Translations under genes and position numbers: made by a program
Part shown: one piece after another, positions 9,239-18,406 of the stretch
How positions within the stretch are numbered: position 1 is the stretch's first letter
Layout: each line of letters opens with the position of its first letter
Notes under the pieces: generated by a model
Told to the model about the DNA's origin: nothing
The model's input: the letters and a program-made list of their open reading frames with translations, nothing else
Database searches by the model: none
From: Caldifarciminota bacterium
Lineage (GTDB): Bacteria > Hydrothermota > Hydrothermia > LBFQ01 > DSFT01
Length of the DNA stretch: 39,147 nt
Assembly: GCA_015494735.1 (NCBI GenBank)
Contig: WGAQ01000157.1
Location: 1 to 39,147 of the forward strand
Reading direction: 5' to 3'

Positions 9239-9910
9239 TCAGATGCGTTTTTCCTTCGATACGACTATGACGATTTCCCCCCTGGGCTTCACCCTCTCCA
9301 TGACCTCCGATAGCCATCCGAATATGTACTCTTCGTGCATCTTGGTCATCTCCCGCCCTATGAAGACCCGCCTGTCTCCCATCACTTCCAGGATTTCTTT
9401 CAATGTCCTCTCTATTCGATGGGGAGATTCGTAGAGGATTATACTCCCTTCGAATTCGGCCAGCTCCTCCAGTCTCCTGCGGCGCTTCCCCTCCTTCCTG
9501 GGGAGGAATCCCTCGAATATGAACCTGTCCGTCGGGAGACCGGAGACGCTGAGGGCTGCTATAATGGCGGAGGGTCCCGGAACGGGCAGGACCTCTATTC
9601 CCTCCTCCCTTGCCATCCTTACCAGCCTGTAGCCGGGGTCCGATATGGTGGGGGTGCCCGCATCCGATATGAGGGCCACGCTTTTCCCCTCCTTCAGCAT
9701 CTGGATAATCTGGGGTGCCCTCGTCTTTTCGTTGCCCTCGAAGTAGGATATGAGGGGTCTGTCGATGCCGTAGTGCTGGAGGAATTTCTTTGCATGCCGT
9801 GTATCCTCGCACGCTATGGCATCCACCCCCTTCAGAACCTCCAGCGCCCTCAGGGTTATATCCCCGAGATTCCCTATCGGAGTCGAAACCACGTACAGCT
9901 TACCTGCCAT
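9239..9910 (-). CDS. rsmI: 16S rRNA (cytidine-2'-O)-methyltransferase
   Basis: GKLYVVSTPIGNLGDITLRALEVLKGVDAIACEDTRHAKKFL, SDAGTPTISDPGYRLV, PGPSAIIAALSVSGL. Start trimmed to ATG 9910. Confidence 0.95.
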   Translation of the reverse strand: MAGKLYVVSTPIGNLGDITLRALEVLKGVDAIACEDTRHAKKFLQHYGIDRPLISYFEGNEKTRAPQIIQMLKEGKSVALISDAGTPTISDPGYRLVRMAREEGIEVLPVPGPSAIIAALSVSGLPTDRFIFEGFLPRKEGKRRRRLEELAEFEGSIILYESPHRIERTLKEILEVMGDRRVFIGREMTKMHEEYIFGWLSEVMERVKPRGEIVIVVSKEKRI

Positions 9911-9956
9911 CTGCTCCACAATTTTAATAGGCCCTTCCTTTAAAATTCGGTGGGTG
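9908..9956. promoter_or_regulatory. Divergent -10-like boxes for rsmI and the 112-aa ORF
   Basis: Minus TAAAAT(9926-9921)-10 nt-ATG; plus TAAAAT(9941-9946)-7 nt-GTG. Confidence 0.5.
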
Positions 9957-10292
9957 AACGTGCTCCTGATTCCGGAGACCATAGAGCGCCACATCGGAAG
10001 GGGAGTGAAAGTGAATACCGGAGCCGATACCCTCATCCTGAGGAAGGGGTTTATCTCCGTGATTCTAAAGGTCGATTACTGGAGGGATGGACTCGTCTGC
10101 TTTCGCATCGTAAAGGGGAAACTCCTCATGTGGATTCTTTCTATGCTGGGCATCGTGCCCTCCGGAGGCGGCCGCCTGTGCCTGGACTTCTCCCGGGACT
10201 ATCCCGGCATGGTGGTGGAGGATGCGAGGGTGACGGATGGGGGTCTCCTTCTGCGTATCACTTTCGAGGAAGGAAGGGAATTAGGTTTCTGA
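9954..10292 (+). CDS. Hypothetical protein, 112 aa (GTG start)
   Basis: VNVLLIPETIERHIGRGVKVNTGADTLILRKGF... ORF is open; GTG lies 7 nt after TAAAAT. Convergent 35-nt overlap with the patatin gene. Confidence 0.55.
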   Translation: MNVLLIPETIERHIGRGVKVNTGADTLILRKGFISVILKVDYWRDGLVCFRIVKGKLLMWILSMLGIVPSGGGRLCLDFSRDYPGMVVEDARVTDGGLLLRITFEEGRELGF

Positions 10293-11133
10293 TTCGCTCC
10301 ATCAAACCCATCTTCTCCACCTCTCTGGATTCCAGGTAGGCTTTCGTTATCCTGTATCCCTGTTCTATCAACTCCTTTGCTCTGGAGAAGTCGAATATGG
10401 AGATGGGGGTTTCGGGCTCGAGTTTTATATAGTGGAGTTTCACATCCCTGTGCTTCTCAATTTCCCATTCGTGCTCCTTTATCTTGAGCCTGATGAGGTA
10501 ATCCATGGTGCGGGAGATGATTTCGAACAGGCCGGTCACCTTTTCGTCTATATGCCTCCTTCCCACTATGTGGAGGGCGTATATCTCCTTCGCCCCCTTC
10601 TCTATGGCTATCCTGTACGGAAGATTGCTCACGAATCCCCCGTCTATCAGTCGTCTTCCCTTGTAGGTCCAGGGGGGGAAGTATGGCGGGAGGGCAGAGG
10701 AGGCCATAAGAGCATCCAGGAGGGGGTCCGATTTGTTTTCTCCGAAGACGAAGACCTCGTATCGGTCTATGTCGAATGCGGGAACGTAGAAATCCAGTTG
10801 CAATTCGGCGAATGTTCTGGCGGGGAGGACCCTCTGGAGGAAGTTGTACAGGGCTCTGTTCGTGAAGAGACTTTCGGAGTTCCTGATGAATCTCCACAGG
10901 GCCCTTAGCCTTCCCTCCGGGAATATGTCCTTCCTCCTGACCTTCAGCCACAGCTGTTCCAGCTCCGATATGCCCTCCAGGTCGGGCTTGTACGAGAAGT
11001 AGGCCCCGTTCAGGGAACCGATGGAAACCCCTATGACCATATCGAACTGTATGCCCTTCTCCACAAGGGCTCTGAGGGCACCCACCTGAAGGGCCCCCTT
11101 GTTGGAACCTCCGCTCAGTATCAGCGCTCTCAT
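10258..11133 (-). CDS. Patatin-like phospholipase family protein (RssA-like)
   Basis: SGGSNKGALQVGALRAL, GVSIGSLNG (GxSxG), DGGFVSNLP (DGG catalytic Asp). Confidence 0.92.
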   Translation of the reverse strand: MRALILSGGSNKGALQVGALRALVEKGIQFDMVIGVSIGSLNGAYFSYKPDLEGISELEQLWLKVRRKDIFPEGRLRALWRFIRNSESLFTNRALYNFLQRVLPARTFAELQLDFYVPAFDIDRYEVFVFGENKSDPLLDALMASSALPPYFPPWTYKGRRLIDGGFVSNLPYRIAIEKGAKEIYALHIVGRRHIDEKVTGLFEIISRTMDYLIRLKIKEHEWEIEKHRDVKLHYIKLEPETPISIFDFSRAKELIEQGYRITKAYLESREVEKMGLMERIRNLIPFLPRK

Positions 11134-13325
11134 GATGAACTGTTGTAATATTTGCGATAATACCTGTAGTACCTGTAGTATCCGGTTCTGGTGAATCCCA
11201 CGGAATTGAGGATGTAGGCTATGATGTCCTGTGCCTCCAGCATGGACATGGCCCTTTCTATGGCTTCCACCTGCGTATGGGAAGCCCTTATGATGAAAAA
11301 CACCTTCCCCAGTTTCTCCACCGTCAGGGTGGTTTCCGCCACGTTCAGCACGGGGGGTATATCCATCAGGATGTAATCGTATTTCCCTTCCAGGTATTCC
11401 ATGAGACGGTCGTACTCCGGACTGGAGAAGACAGCGATGGGGTCTATGAATCTCCTGCCCGCGGGAATTATGTGCAGGGTCTCTTTCACGGGATGTATTA
11501 TGGAATCGAAGTCCGCCCCTTCCGTTATGTTGGTCAGGCCTTCTGCCTCCTTCAAATCGAACATCTCCGATATGTTCTTCTTCCTCATGTCCCCGTCCAC
11601 CACGACCACGCTCTTCTTCATCATGGCCAGAACTGCTGCCAGATTTATCAGGAAGAAGGTTTTTCCCTCCCCCTGAATGGAACTGGTGGCTCCAGTCTTC
11701 TTAATGTTCCTGTTGATGATTTCCCTGAGGGCGATTATCCTGAAGGACTCGAGGGCTCCGGAGCCCTGAATCAGTTTGTTCCTCAGGTCCTTCAGGAGTA
11801 TGTTGATGGGCATTTCGTCCTCGTCCTCTATGTAGGGTATTTCGTAGAGCTTCTCCTTGGGAATGTTGAGCTTTATGGCCACTTCATCGGGGTCCCTCAC
11901 CGTGTTGGATGCGTACTCCACTATGAGAATGTAAGATATTGCAAACAGGAGTGCGAATAGGAGGGATGCTAACAGGTTTCTCTTCCAGTGCCTTCCCCGG
12001 ATGACCCTTTCCATTTCGATTTCCATAATCTTGAAATCCGGAACCACCTCCGCCTCTTCTATGCGGATTTCCTCCAGTCTCTGGGAGAGGAGGGTCAGTA
12101 TGTCCTCGATGGCTTTCTTCCTGGCCTGGAGGGTGAGGGCCTCTTTTTCGTTCTCCATGGAGCGTCCTATCATGTTCTTTATGTTCCTCTCCTTGAGTTT
12201 TATGTACTGAAGGCGGGATTCCATATTCTTGAGCCTCTCCTTCACCATCCTTTTCAGGGATTCCCTCATCTGCTCCAGACGGCTCTCCATTATGCGGTAT
12301 TCCTGACTCTCCTTCCCGTAGAGTATGCCCATCAGATTCAGACTGTCCTGGAGAGTGTAAAGGGCCTTCAGCCTCTCCCTCAGGAGGTCATCCGATGTTA
12401 TTATGTACTCCAGACCCTCCTCCCTGTTCAGCCATCTGCGGAGAAAATCGATTTCCGTTTCTATCTCTATCTTCTGCCTTTCCAGCTCCAGGAGTTCCGC
12501 CCACGCGGGGCTCTTCCTGTCTATTTCCACATACGCGTTGCGCAGACGGAACACCCTGATCTGGTAATTGATTTTGTCCAGTTCCTCCATGTAATTGTTG
12601 ATCTGTCTGGAGATGAACCTCTTGCTGTTCTGATACTTCAGGGTCTTATCCCGCATGTTGTACTTGAGGATGAATCGGGAGAATCTGTCCACCACCTCCT
12701 TCACGTACGGGTCCCCTTCGGAAACCTGAAATATGACCACCTTCAGATTATCCTCTCCCAGCATGGGGGATTCCACATTCCTCGATATTCCAAGCATTTC
12801 CTGTATGTTCATCACCTTTATGTGGAGTTTTCTGTACAGTCTCTCCGCTGCCTGTTCGGATGAGAGGAATCTCAGTTTCACATCCCCATCCCGGTCCGCC
12901 CTCACTTCCACGTAGGGGTTGTCCACGTTGACCCTTACAGTTATGGTCTCCTGCGGAGGGATTTCCTTCACTCTGATGGACAGAATCTTCATCCTGGGAG
13001 GGGATTTCTCTTCCACCACGAATCTGTATCCCGTGGAATCGACGAATTCCCGTATCACTTCCCGGCTGGCAATCATGGCCAGGAGTTTCTGCTCCGGGGG
13101 AACTTCCTTGCGGCCCATGTAGAGGTAGGGGAGTATGCTCTGCGACTCCTTTCGGGTTTCATAGGGGATGAATTTGGCTCTCGATATGTAGAGCTCGTAG
13201 GTCTTTTCCATCAGGGTGAGTGCAATTCCCAGTATCAGGAATACGATGAAACTGGCGACGATTTCCCTCCAGTAATGCCTTACATAGTAGAGACCTGTTG
13301 CCAGCAGGTCGTTGTTTACGTTCAA
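11130..13325 (-). CDS. Wzc/CpsD-type polysaccharide co-polymerase and bacterial tyrosine kinase
   Basis: N-terminal TM and Wzz-like region with coiled coil; Walker A SSIQGEGKTF, Walker A' VVVVDGDMRKK, DYILMDIPPVL; Tyr-rich tail YYRYYRYYRKYYNSSS. Confidence 0.9.
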   Translation of the reverse strand: MNVNNDLLATGLYYVRHYWREIVASFIVFLILGIALTLMEKTYELYISRAKFIPYETRKESQSILPYLYMGRKEVPPEQKLLAMIASREVIREFVDSTGYRFVVEEKSPPRMKILSIRVKEIPPQETITVRVNVDNPYVEVRADRDGDVKLRFLSSEQAAERLYRKLHIKVMNIQEMLGISRNVESPMLGEDNLKVVIFQVSEGDPYVKEVVDRFSRFILKYNMRDKTLKYQNSKRFISRQINNYMEELDKINYQIRVFRLRNAYVEIDRKSPAWAELLELERQKIEIETEIDFLRRWLNREEGLEYIITSDDLLRERLKALYTLQDSLNLMGILYGKESQEYRIMESRLEQMRESLKRMVKERLKNMESRLQYIKLKERNIKNMIGRSMENEKEALTLQARKKAIEDILTLLSQRLEEIRIEEAEVVPDFKIMEIEMERVIRGRHWKRNLLASLLFALLFAISYILIVEYASNTVRDPDEVAIKLNIPKEKLYEIPYIEDEDEMPINILLKDLRNKLIQGSGALESFRIIALREIINRNIKKTGATSSIQGEGKTFFLINLAAVLAMMKKSVVVVDGDMRKKNISEMFDLKEAEGLTNITEGADFDSIIHPVKETLHIIPAGRRFIDPIAVFSSPEYDRLMEYLEGKYDYILMDIPPVLNVAETTLTVEKLGKVFFIIRASHTQVEAIERAMSMLEAQDIIAYILNSVGFTRTGYYRYYRYYRKYYNSSS

Positions 13326-13326
13326 A

Positions 13327-14223
13327 CTACTGGGCTCCCTTCTCCCTCAGGTATATGTCCACTATCTGCTGGGCCACGTACTTTTCATTCTTGAAGATCT
13401 TCGATGCGGTGTCGTACAGGACGGGGGGTGGAAAGTCCGGAGGTATCTGAAATGTGGTCTCATCTATCTTGGGATTCTCGTTCACCTTCTCGGCCTCCAC
13501 CAGGAGCTGCTTCCCCGTCAGAACCTCGCTTCCCAGGATTATGTTCTTCCAGAGGAAGATTCGTATGTCCTTTCCGTAAACCTTGTAAACCTCTGCATCC
13601 TTGCCCGCAATCTTCTTTATGGTGGGGAGTTTCTCTATCATGGCGGCGTAGAGGAATCCGAGGGACATCTCCTTGGAGAGACCCCTTATGATGGGCCCGA
13701 GTTTCTTCCTCGTCTCAGCAGAGGCGGTGTCCCATATCTCGTGAAGGACCACATACAGGGCGTTGGGTCTTCTGGAGCCCTCCCACACGTAATTGGCGCA
13801 TACCAGCTGTCTGATTCCATTCACCTCCTTGACCACCTTGTTCTTCTTCAGGCAGTAGGGATTGCCCTTCACATATTCGCCCTTCTCCTTATCGTAGTAC
13901 ATTACCCCCGGCTCGTCCTTTATTCTGTATTTCACGCATTCACAGGACAGTTTGTAGGAAGTTATGTAATCCGGTGTCTGAATCCTGAGGGTCTTTATGG
14001 GCACGGAGCCCGCTTTTGTATCCTTGGCCCTCTTCTGCCTGTGACCCCAGTTGTCGAATATGAGGTACTCTTTTCCCTCTTCCACACCGCTTATCTTGTA
14101 GAGGACCTCCCCCTTTTCGATTTCGTAGGGTCTGAATACGTCCTCCAGTTCCGCGGTGGCATAGTCTATGCTCTCTCCACCGCATGCGGTTATGAAGAAG
14201 AGCAGGGGTAGAATTCTCTTCAT
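13327..14223 (-). CDS. Putative lipoprotein, 298 aa
   Basis: MKRILPLLFFITACGGES lipobox; adjacent to the Wzc-like gene. Confidence 0.6.
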   Translation of the reverse strand: MKRILPLLFFITACGGESIDYATAELEDVFRPYEIEKGEVLYKISGVEEGKEYLIFDNWGHRQKRAKDTKAGSVPIKTLRIQTPDYITSYKLSCECVKYRIKDEPGVMYYDKEKGEYVKGNPYCLKKNKVVKEVNGIRQLVCANYVWEGSRRPNALYVVLHEIWDTASAETRKKLGPIIRGLSKEMSLGFLYAAMIEKLPTIKKIAGKDAEVYKVYGKDIRIFLWKNIILGSEVLTGKQLLVEAEKVNENPKIDETTFQIPPDFPPPVLYDTASKIFKNEKYVAQQIVDIYLREKGAQ

Positions 14224-14672
14224 TATGAATTCCTCCTGTTTTCGTATTCCACTATCTTATTCACCCTCCTGGCGTGCCTTCCCCCCTCGAAGGGTGTGTT
14301 CAGAAATACTTCCACCGTGGTTATGGCGTCCTGGAGACTTATAAAATCGGCGGGAAGGGCCAGAACATTGGCATCGTTGTGCTGGCGGGCGAGTCGGGCG
14401 AATGTGGGGTTTATGCACAGGGCGGAGCGAATTCCGGGCACTTTGTTGGCTGCTATGCTAGAGCCCTGCCCTGTGGAGCATATAACTATACCGAATCTGG
14501 ATTCCCCCCTGGCGACGGATTCGGCGCATGGGATGATGTAGTCCGGATAGTCTGTGGATTCCCCGGAATTGGTGCCGAAATCCACCACCTCGTATCCCTT
14601 TTCCCTGAGGTAGGATTTCAGGTGTTCCTTCAAACGATATCCCCTGTGATCACTGGCTATCGAGATTTTCAT
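14223..14672 (-). CDS. rpiB: Ribose-5-phosphate isomerase B
   Basis: IASDHRGYRLKEHLKSYL, VDFGTNSGESTDYPDY, GIVICSTGQGSSIAANKVPGIRSALC, FARLARQHNDANVLALPA. Confidence 0.95.
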   Translation of the reverse strand: MKISIASDHRGYRLKEHLKSYLREKGYEVVDFGTNSGESTDYPDYIIPCAESVARGESRFGIVICSTGQGSSIAANKVPGIRSALCINPTFARLARQHNDANVLALPADFISLQDAITTVEVFLNTPFEGGRHARRVNKIVEYENRRNS

Positions 14673-16308
14673 GGATTCTTAATTTTAAAGGGTTGTCCGG
14701 ATGCAATATGCTATCGTAATTCAGGATCTGGAGGGCAATTTCTCTGAATACCGGTGCCGCCACCGTCCCCCCGTACTTATTCCTCTGTGGCTCGTCCACC
14801 ACAACGTATATAAGGTACCTGGGTGTGTCCACCGGGAAGAATCCTATGAAAGAGGTTACCACCCTTGTGTCGCTGTATGTGCCCGTATTCGGGTCGAACT
14901 TCTGGGCCGTCCCTGTCTTGCCGGCCACCTTCAGTCCATCTATCCGGGCATGCCTTCCGGAGCCGCTATCCACCACCACGGTGAGGAGGCTCTTCAATCT
15001 CCGTGCTGTGGAGTCGTCCATGCACCTGCGGACAACCACCCTTTTACCGTACGTTTTATCCCCCACCTTCAGGAGCAGGCGGGGAGCCAGGAGCCATCCA
15101 CCGTTGGCTATGCACGAATAGGCCATGGCCATCTGGATTCCGCTCACAGAGAGCCCCTGTCCCATGGCCCAGTTGGCGATTTCGATTCTGCGTTTTCTCT
15201 TTATGAGTCTGCCGTTGGTTTCCCCATTCAGGAGTATATCCGTCTTCAGACCGAAGCCCACCCTGCGGAATATGGCATAGAGGCTATCTGCCCCTATCAT
15301 GAGGCCCAGTTTTGCGAATGCCGTATTGACCGAATGGGCCAGGGCATGGCGCCAGGTTATGTATCCCGTCTCGTTCGTGACGTTCCTTATCCTGTATCTC
15401 CCTATCCTGAGACCGCCCCGGGGGACGAAGACGGAATCATCCTCTTTTATGAGGCCCATCTCCAGGGCTTTTGCCATGGTGAATATCTTCACCGTCGAAC
15501 CGGGCTCGTACTGATACTGCACTGCATAGTTCACGTATCCCCGCCCCTTCTTCCGGGGATTCCTGTACTGGGCCATTGCCAGCACTTCCCCCGTGCCCGG
15601 GTCCACCACTATGGCGAATCCCCAGTTGGCATCCTCCTCCAGAACCTTGCCCTTCAGGGCCCGGTATGCTATCGTCTGGATGGCCATATCCAGGGTGGTC
15701 CTCACGTCCTTCCCGGGAAGGGGCTCCTTTCTGGTTGCTATGTAGAACCTTTCTCCCACGGCGCTCTGGAGGAAGTACTCATAACCGCTCTTCCCCCTGA
15801 TGAAATCTTCCAGCGTCTTTTCGAGCCCCTCCTTCCCGGTGAGGCTCTGTCCCACATCCCTCCCTGCAAATCCCACCACATTTCTGGCCACCTCGTCGAA
15901 GGGATAGATGCGGTCGTATGTCTTTATGGCGGATATGCCCCTCACCTTGCGGGACATGACCAGGGGCTTGTATTCGATGGGCACGTTCTTCTTCAGGAGC
16001 TTCCACTGTCCGGGTTTTATGTTCAGGGGTTTTATCCCCAGTTCGGACAGGAGCCCCACGTAGTCGAATACGCTGTCCTTTACGACCCGCTGATATAAAT
16101 CCAGAACCGGAATGCTCAGGGCCATGGGCCTCTGGTTTCTGTCGTATATTCCTCCCCTGAAGGGGGGCCTTTTGATGATTCGAAGAGATTGCTTCTCAGC
16201 CAGTTTTCTGTACTCTTCAATTCCGATTATCTGAATCCTTGCCAGGAGGGCCACCACCAGAAGAAACCACACTATCACGCCCACCTGGACCGCCCTCAGC
16301 CTCCACAT
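14650..16308 (-). CDS. ftsI: Peptidoglycan D,D-transpeptidase FtsI/PBP2 family
   Basis: N-terminal TM; PGSTVKIFTMAKAL (SxxK), HSVNTAF (SxN), VAGKTGTAQKFD (KTG). Confidence 0.92.
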   Translation of the reverse strand: MWRLRAVQVGVIVWFLLVVALLARIQIIGIEEYRKLAEKQSLRIIKRPPFRGGIYDRNQRPMALSIPVLDLYQRVVKDSVFDYVGLLSELGIKPLNIKPGQWKLLKKNVPIEYKPLVMSRKVRGISAIKTYDRIYPFDEVARNVVGFAGRDVGQSLTGKEGLEKTLEDFIRGKSGYEYFLQSAVGERFYIATRKEPLPGKDVRTTLDMAIQTIAYRALKGKVLEEDANWGFAIVVDPGTGEVLAMAQYRNPRKKGRGYVNYAVQYQYEPGSTVKIFTMAKALEMGLIKEDDSVFVPRGGLRIGRYRIRNVTNETGYITWRHALAHSVNTAFAKLGLMIGADSLYAIFRRVGFGLKTDILLNGETNGRLIKRKRRIEIANWAMGQGLSVSGIQMAMAYSCIANGGWLLAPRLLLKVGDKTYGKRVVVRRCMDDSTARRLKSLLTVVVDSGSGRHARIDGLKVAGKTGTAQKFDPNTGTYSDTRVVTSFIGFFPVDTPRYLIYVVVDEPQRNKYGGTVAAPVFREIALQILNYDSILHPDNPLKLRIHENLDSQ

Positions 16309-16507
16309 GGTTCACGTACTCCTTGAATGGAAATTTCCTGTAATACTCTGCCTGAATCCTGTGGTACCTGCTTATCCATACATCCCTTTCATCTTTCAAT
16401 CTCGTGACCTTCCTCGAATACATATAGTTCAAATTGTTCAACCACACCAGCCCCATGGCCAATATGGAGAAGGCAACGATATATAGCAGGGCTTCACTTC
16501 TCTTCAT
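16217..16507 (-). CDS. FtsL-like small bitopic membrane protein
   Basis: MKRSEALLYIVAFSILAMGLVWLNNLNYMYSRKVTRLKDERDVWISRYH: short cytoplasmic end, one TM, coiled-coil-like stretch. Lies directly upstream of ftsI, overlapping it by 92 nt. Confidence 0.5.
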   Translation of the reverse strand: MKRSEALLYIVAFSILAMGLVWLNNLNYMYSRKVTRLKDERDVWISRYHRIQAEYYRKFPFKEYVNHVEAEGGPGGRDSVVSSGGGPPGKDSDNRN

Positions 16508-17207
16508 TTCCAAGGAGGTCGGTGGAGGTTCCTATCCTGTCGGCTCCTGCCATAATCATTCTCAGGGCTTTGTCCACGGTCCTTATGCCGCCTGCTGCTT
16601 TAACTCCTATGGAATTTCCGGTTGCCATCCGGAGCAGAGCCACGTCGAAATATGTGGCCCCTCCCTTCGAGAATCCCGTCGAAGTCTTCACGAATCGGGC
16701 TCCGCTGTTCACCACTATCTTCGTCGCTGTTATTTTCTCCTCATCCGTGAGGAGGGCCGTTTCTATTATCACTTTCACGTGGGGATGAATGGATGCTATG
16801 GCCTTTATCTCCTCCTCCACGAATTTGTATTCCCCGCTCTTGAAGGCCCCTATATTCATCACCATGTCGATTTCATTCATCCCCGCATTCAGGAGAAGTT
16901 CCGTTTCGTACATCTTGACCTTCTTCAGGGTGGCTCCCAGCGGGAATCCTACCACCGCGCATGTGGCTATCCCCGCGGGTTTGAGGTGCTCCCTGATGAA
17001 GGAGGCGTAGTGGGGGTTCACGCATACCCCGAAGTACTGCCGCTTTATGGCTGTATTGCACAGGTTTATGATATCATCGTACGTGGCCTCCGGCTTCAGG
17101 AGGGTGTAGTCTATGTACTTCTTCAGGTCCACCTGCGGCAGGGAGGAGGCATTTTCCACTTCTCTCGCCCTCTCTCTCGCTTCTTCGATGAGTCTCCCGT
17201 AATCCAT
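16494..17207 (-). CDS. deoC: Deoxyribose-phosphate aldolase
   Basis: IDYTLLKPEAT, GVCVNPHYASF, EIDMVMNIGAFKSG, ARFVKTSTGFSKGGAT, VKAAGGIRT. Confidence 0.95.
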   Translation of the reverse strand: MDYGRLIEEARERAREVENASSLPQVDLKKYIDYTLLKPEATYDDIINLCNTAIKRQYFGVCVNPHYASFIREHLKPAGIATCAVVGFPLGATLKKVKMYETELLLNAGMNEIDMVMNIGAFKSGEYKFVEEEIKAIASIHPHVKVIIETALLTDEEKITATKIVVNSGARFVKTSTGFSKGGATYFDVALLRMATGNSIGVKAAGGIRTVDKALRMIMAGADRIGTSTDLLGNEEK

Positions 17208-17227
17208 TGCAGGGAAATTTTATAGGT

Positions 17228-17710
17228 TTAAGTCCTGCTCCTGTCTCTGAAGTGGGCCACGATGCCTTCTGCCAGGAGCATGATTATCCCTATCGTGATA
17301 AAGGCATCGGCACCGTTGAACACGTACCACCTCAGATTCTCCCCTATCCCCATATCTATGAAATCCACCACCTCGCCCCTCATGATACGGTCGAATATGT
17401 TTCCTATTGCCCCTCCCAGTATCATGCTGTATGCTATGATGTTCCAGACGCTGTTTTCCATGAGGGCCATTATCAGTACCAGCACGCTTATGGCACCCGC
17501 CACCAGGGTGTAGGGAAAATTCTCACCCAGAGATATGCCGAATGCCGTGTTGGGGTTGAAAATCAGGGTGATTCTGAAGAAGTCCCCTATCACGGGGACG
17601 GGAATGCCTGCGGGAAAATTCTGCACGACGAGGATTTTTATTATCTGGTCGATGGCAAAGGTCATAAAAGAAACGAAAGCGATTATCCCCAGTTTCCTCC
17701 TGAAACTCAT
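17228..17710 (-). CDS. lspA: Signal peptidase II (lipoprotein signal peptidase)
   Basis: NPNTAFGIS, MILGGAIGNIFDRIMRGEVVDFIDM, FNGADAFITIGIIMLL; several TMs. Confidence 0.93.
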   Translation of the reverse strand: MSFRRKLGIIAFVSFMTFAIDQIIKILVVQNFPAGIPVPVIGDFFRITLIFNPNTAFGISLGENFPYTLVAGAISVLVLIMALMENSVWNIIAYSMILGGAIGNIFDRIMRGEVVDFIDMGIGENLRWYVFNGADAFITIGIIMLLAEGIVAHFRDRSRT

Positions 17711-17752
17711 TTCCCTTTCTCCAGAAAGCGCCCCGAAGTGGGGCGAAATGCA

Positions 17753-18406
17753 TCACCTAACAAGGTGCAACCAGTCCGAAATCAGGAAGTAAATCCTTCC
17801 AATCAGGAGGGAGACACGGGCCATAATCGTATATCCGAATGCAGAGCCGAAGGTTATCATTATGATGATCATACCGGTTTTCACTATCCACCTGAGAGCA
17901 CCTCTCTGCTCCATGGAGAAGTAGAAGTAGTAGAGGGATGAGAGGACGCCCACGATGAGGACCAGGTTGGATGCTATTTCTATGATGCTGGTGTTGTTTT
18001 CCATAATGGGGAGGAATGTGGCCACCACCTGTGGAAATATGTATCCGTGTATGCCCGTCACTATTCCTATTCCCGTCCCAACACCGGTGACGAATGCTAT
18101 GGGGAATCGGGAAATCCATGTGAGGGTGGGAGCGATGTAGTTCATAATCTCCAGTCTGAAGAGGGTCAGGATTCCCATGAATATGGCTATGTATGTGGTT
18201 ATCTTGAGGAACATGTCCTGCGTGGTAATACCCTCCTGAATGAAGGGCCAGACCGCCTGGTTGAGCATAACGATGATTCCGAATGCAGCCGATGCTCCCA
18301 CGAATATGTGCTCCACGAATTTATAAACGGGATTATCGCCGAATAGGAAGGAGAGTATCGCAAGGGTCAGGAATGCTGCCACCCATACTCCTATCAAATC
18401 CATCAT
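17753..18406 (-). CDS. Multi-TM membrane protein, 217 aa (membrane cluster, gene 4)
   Basis: Many hydrophobic helices; 4-nt stop/start overlap with 18403-19257. Confidence 0.65.
   Translation of the reverse strand: MMDLIGVWVAAFLTLAILSFLFGDNPVYKFVEHIFVGASAAFGIIVMLNQAVWPFIQEGITTQDMFLKITTYIAIFMGILTLFRLEIMNYIAPTLTWISRFPIAFVTGVGTGIGIVTGIHGYIFPQVVATFLPIMENNTSIIEIASNLVLIVGVLSSLYYFYFSMEQRGALRWIVKTGMIIIMITFGSAFGYTIMARVSLLIGRIYFLISDWLHLVR

Noticed and set aside
14701-16098. 465-aa plus-strand ORF
   Set aside because: In-register antisense of ftsI, which carries all transpeptidase motifs.
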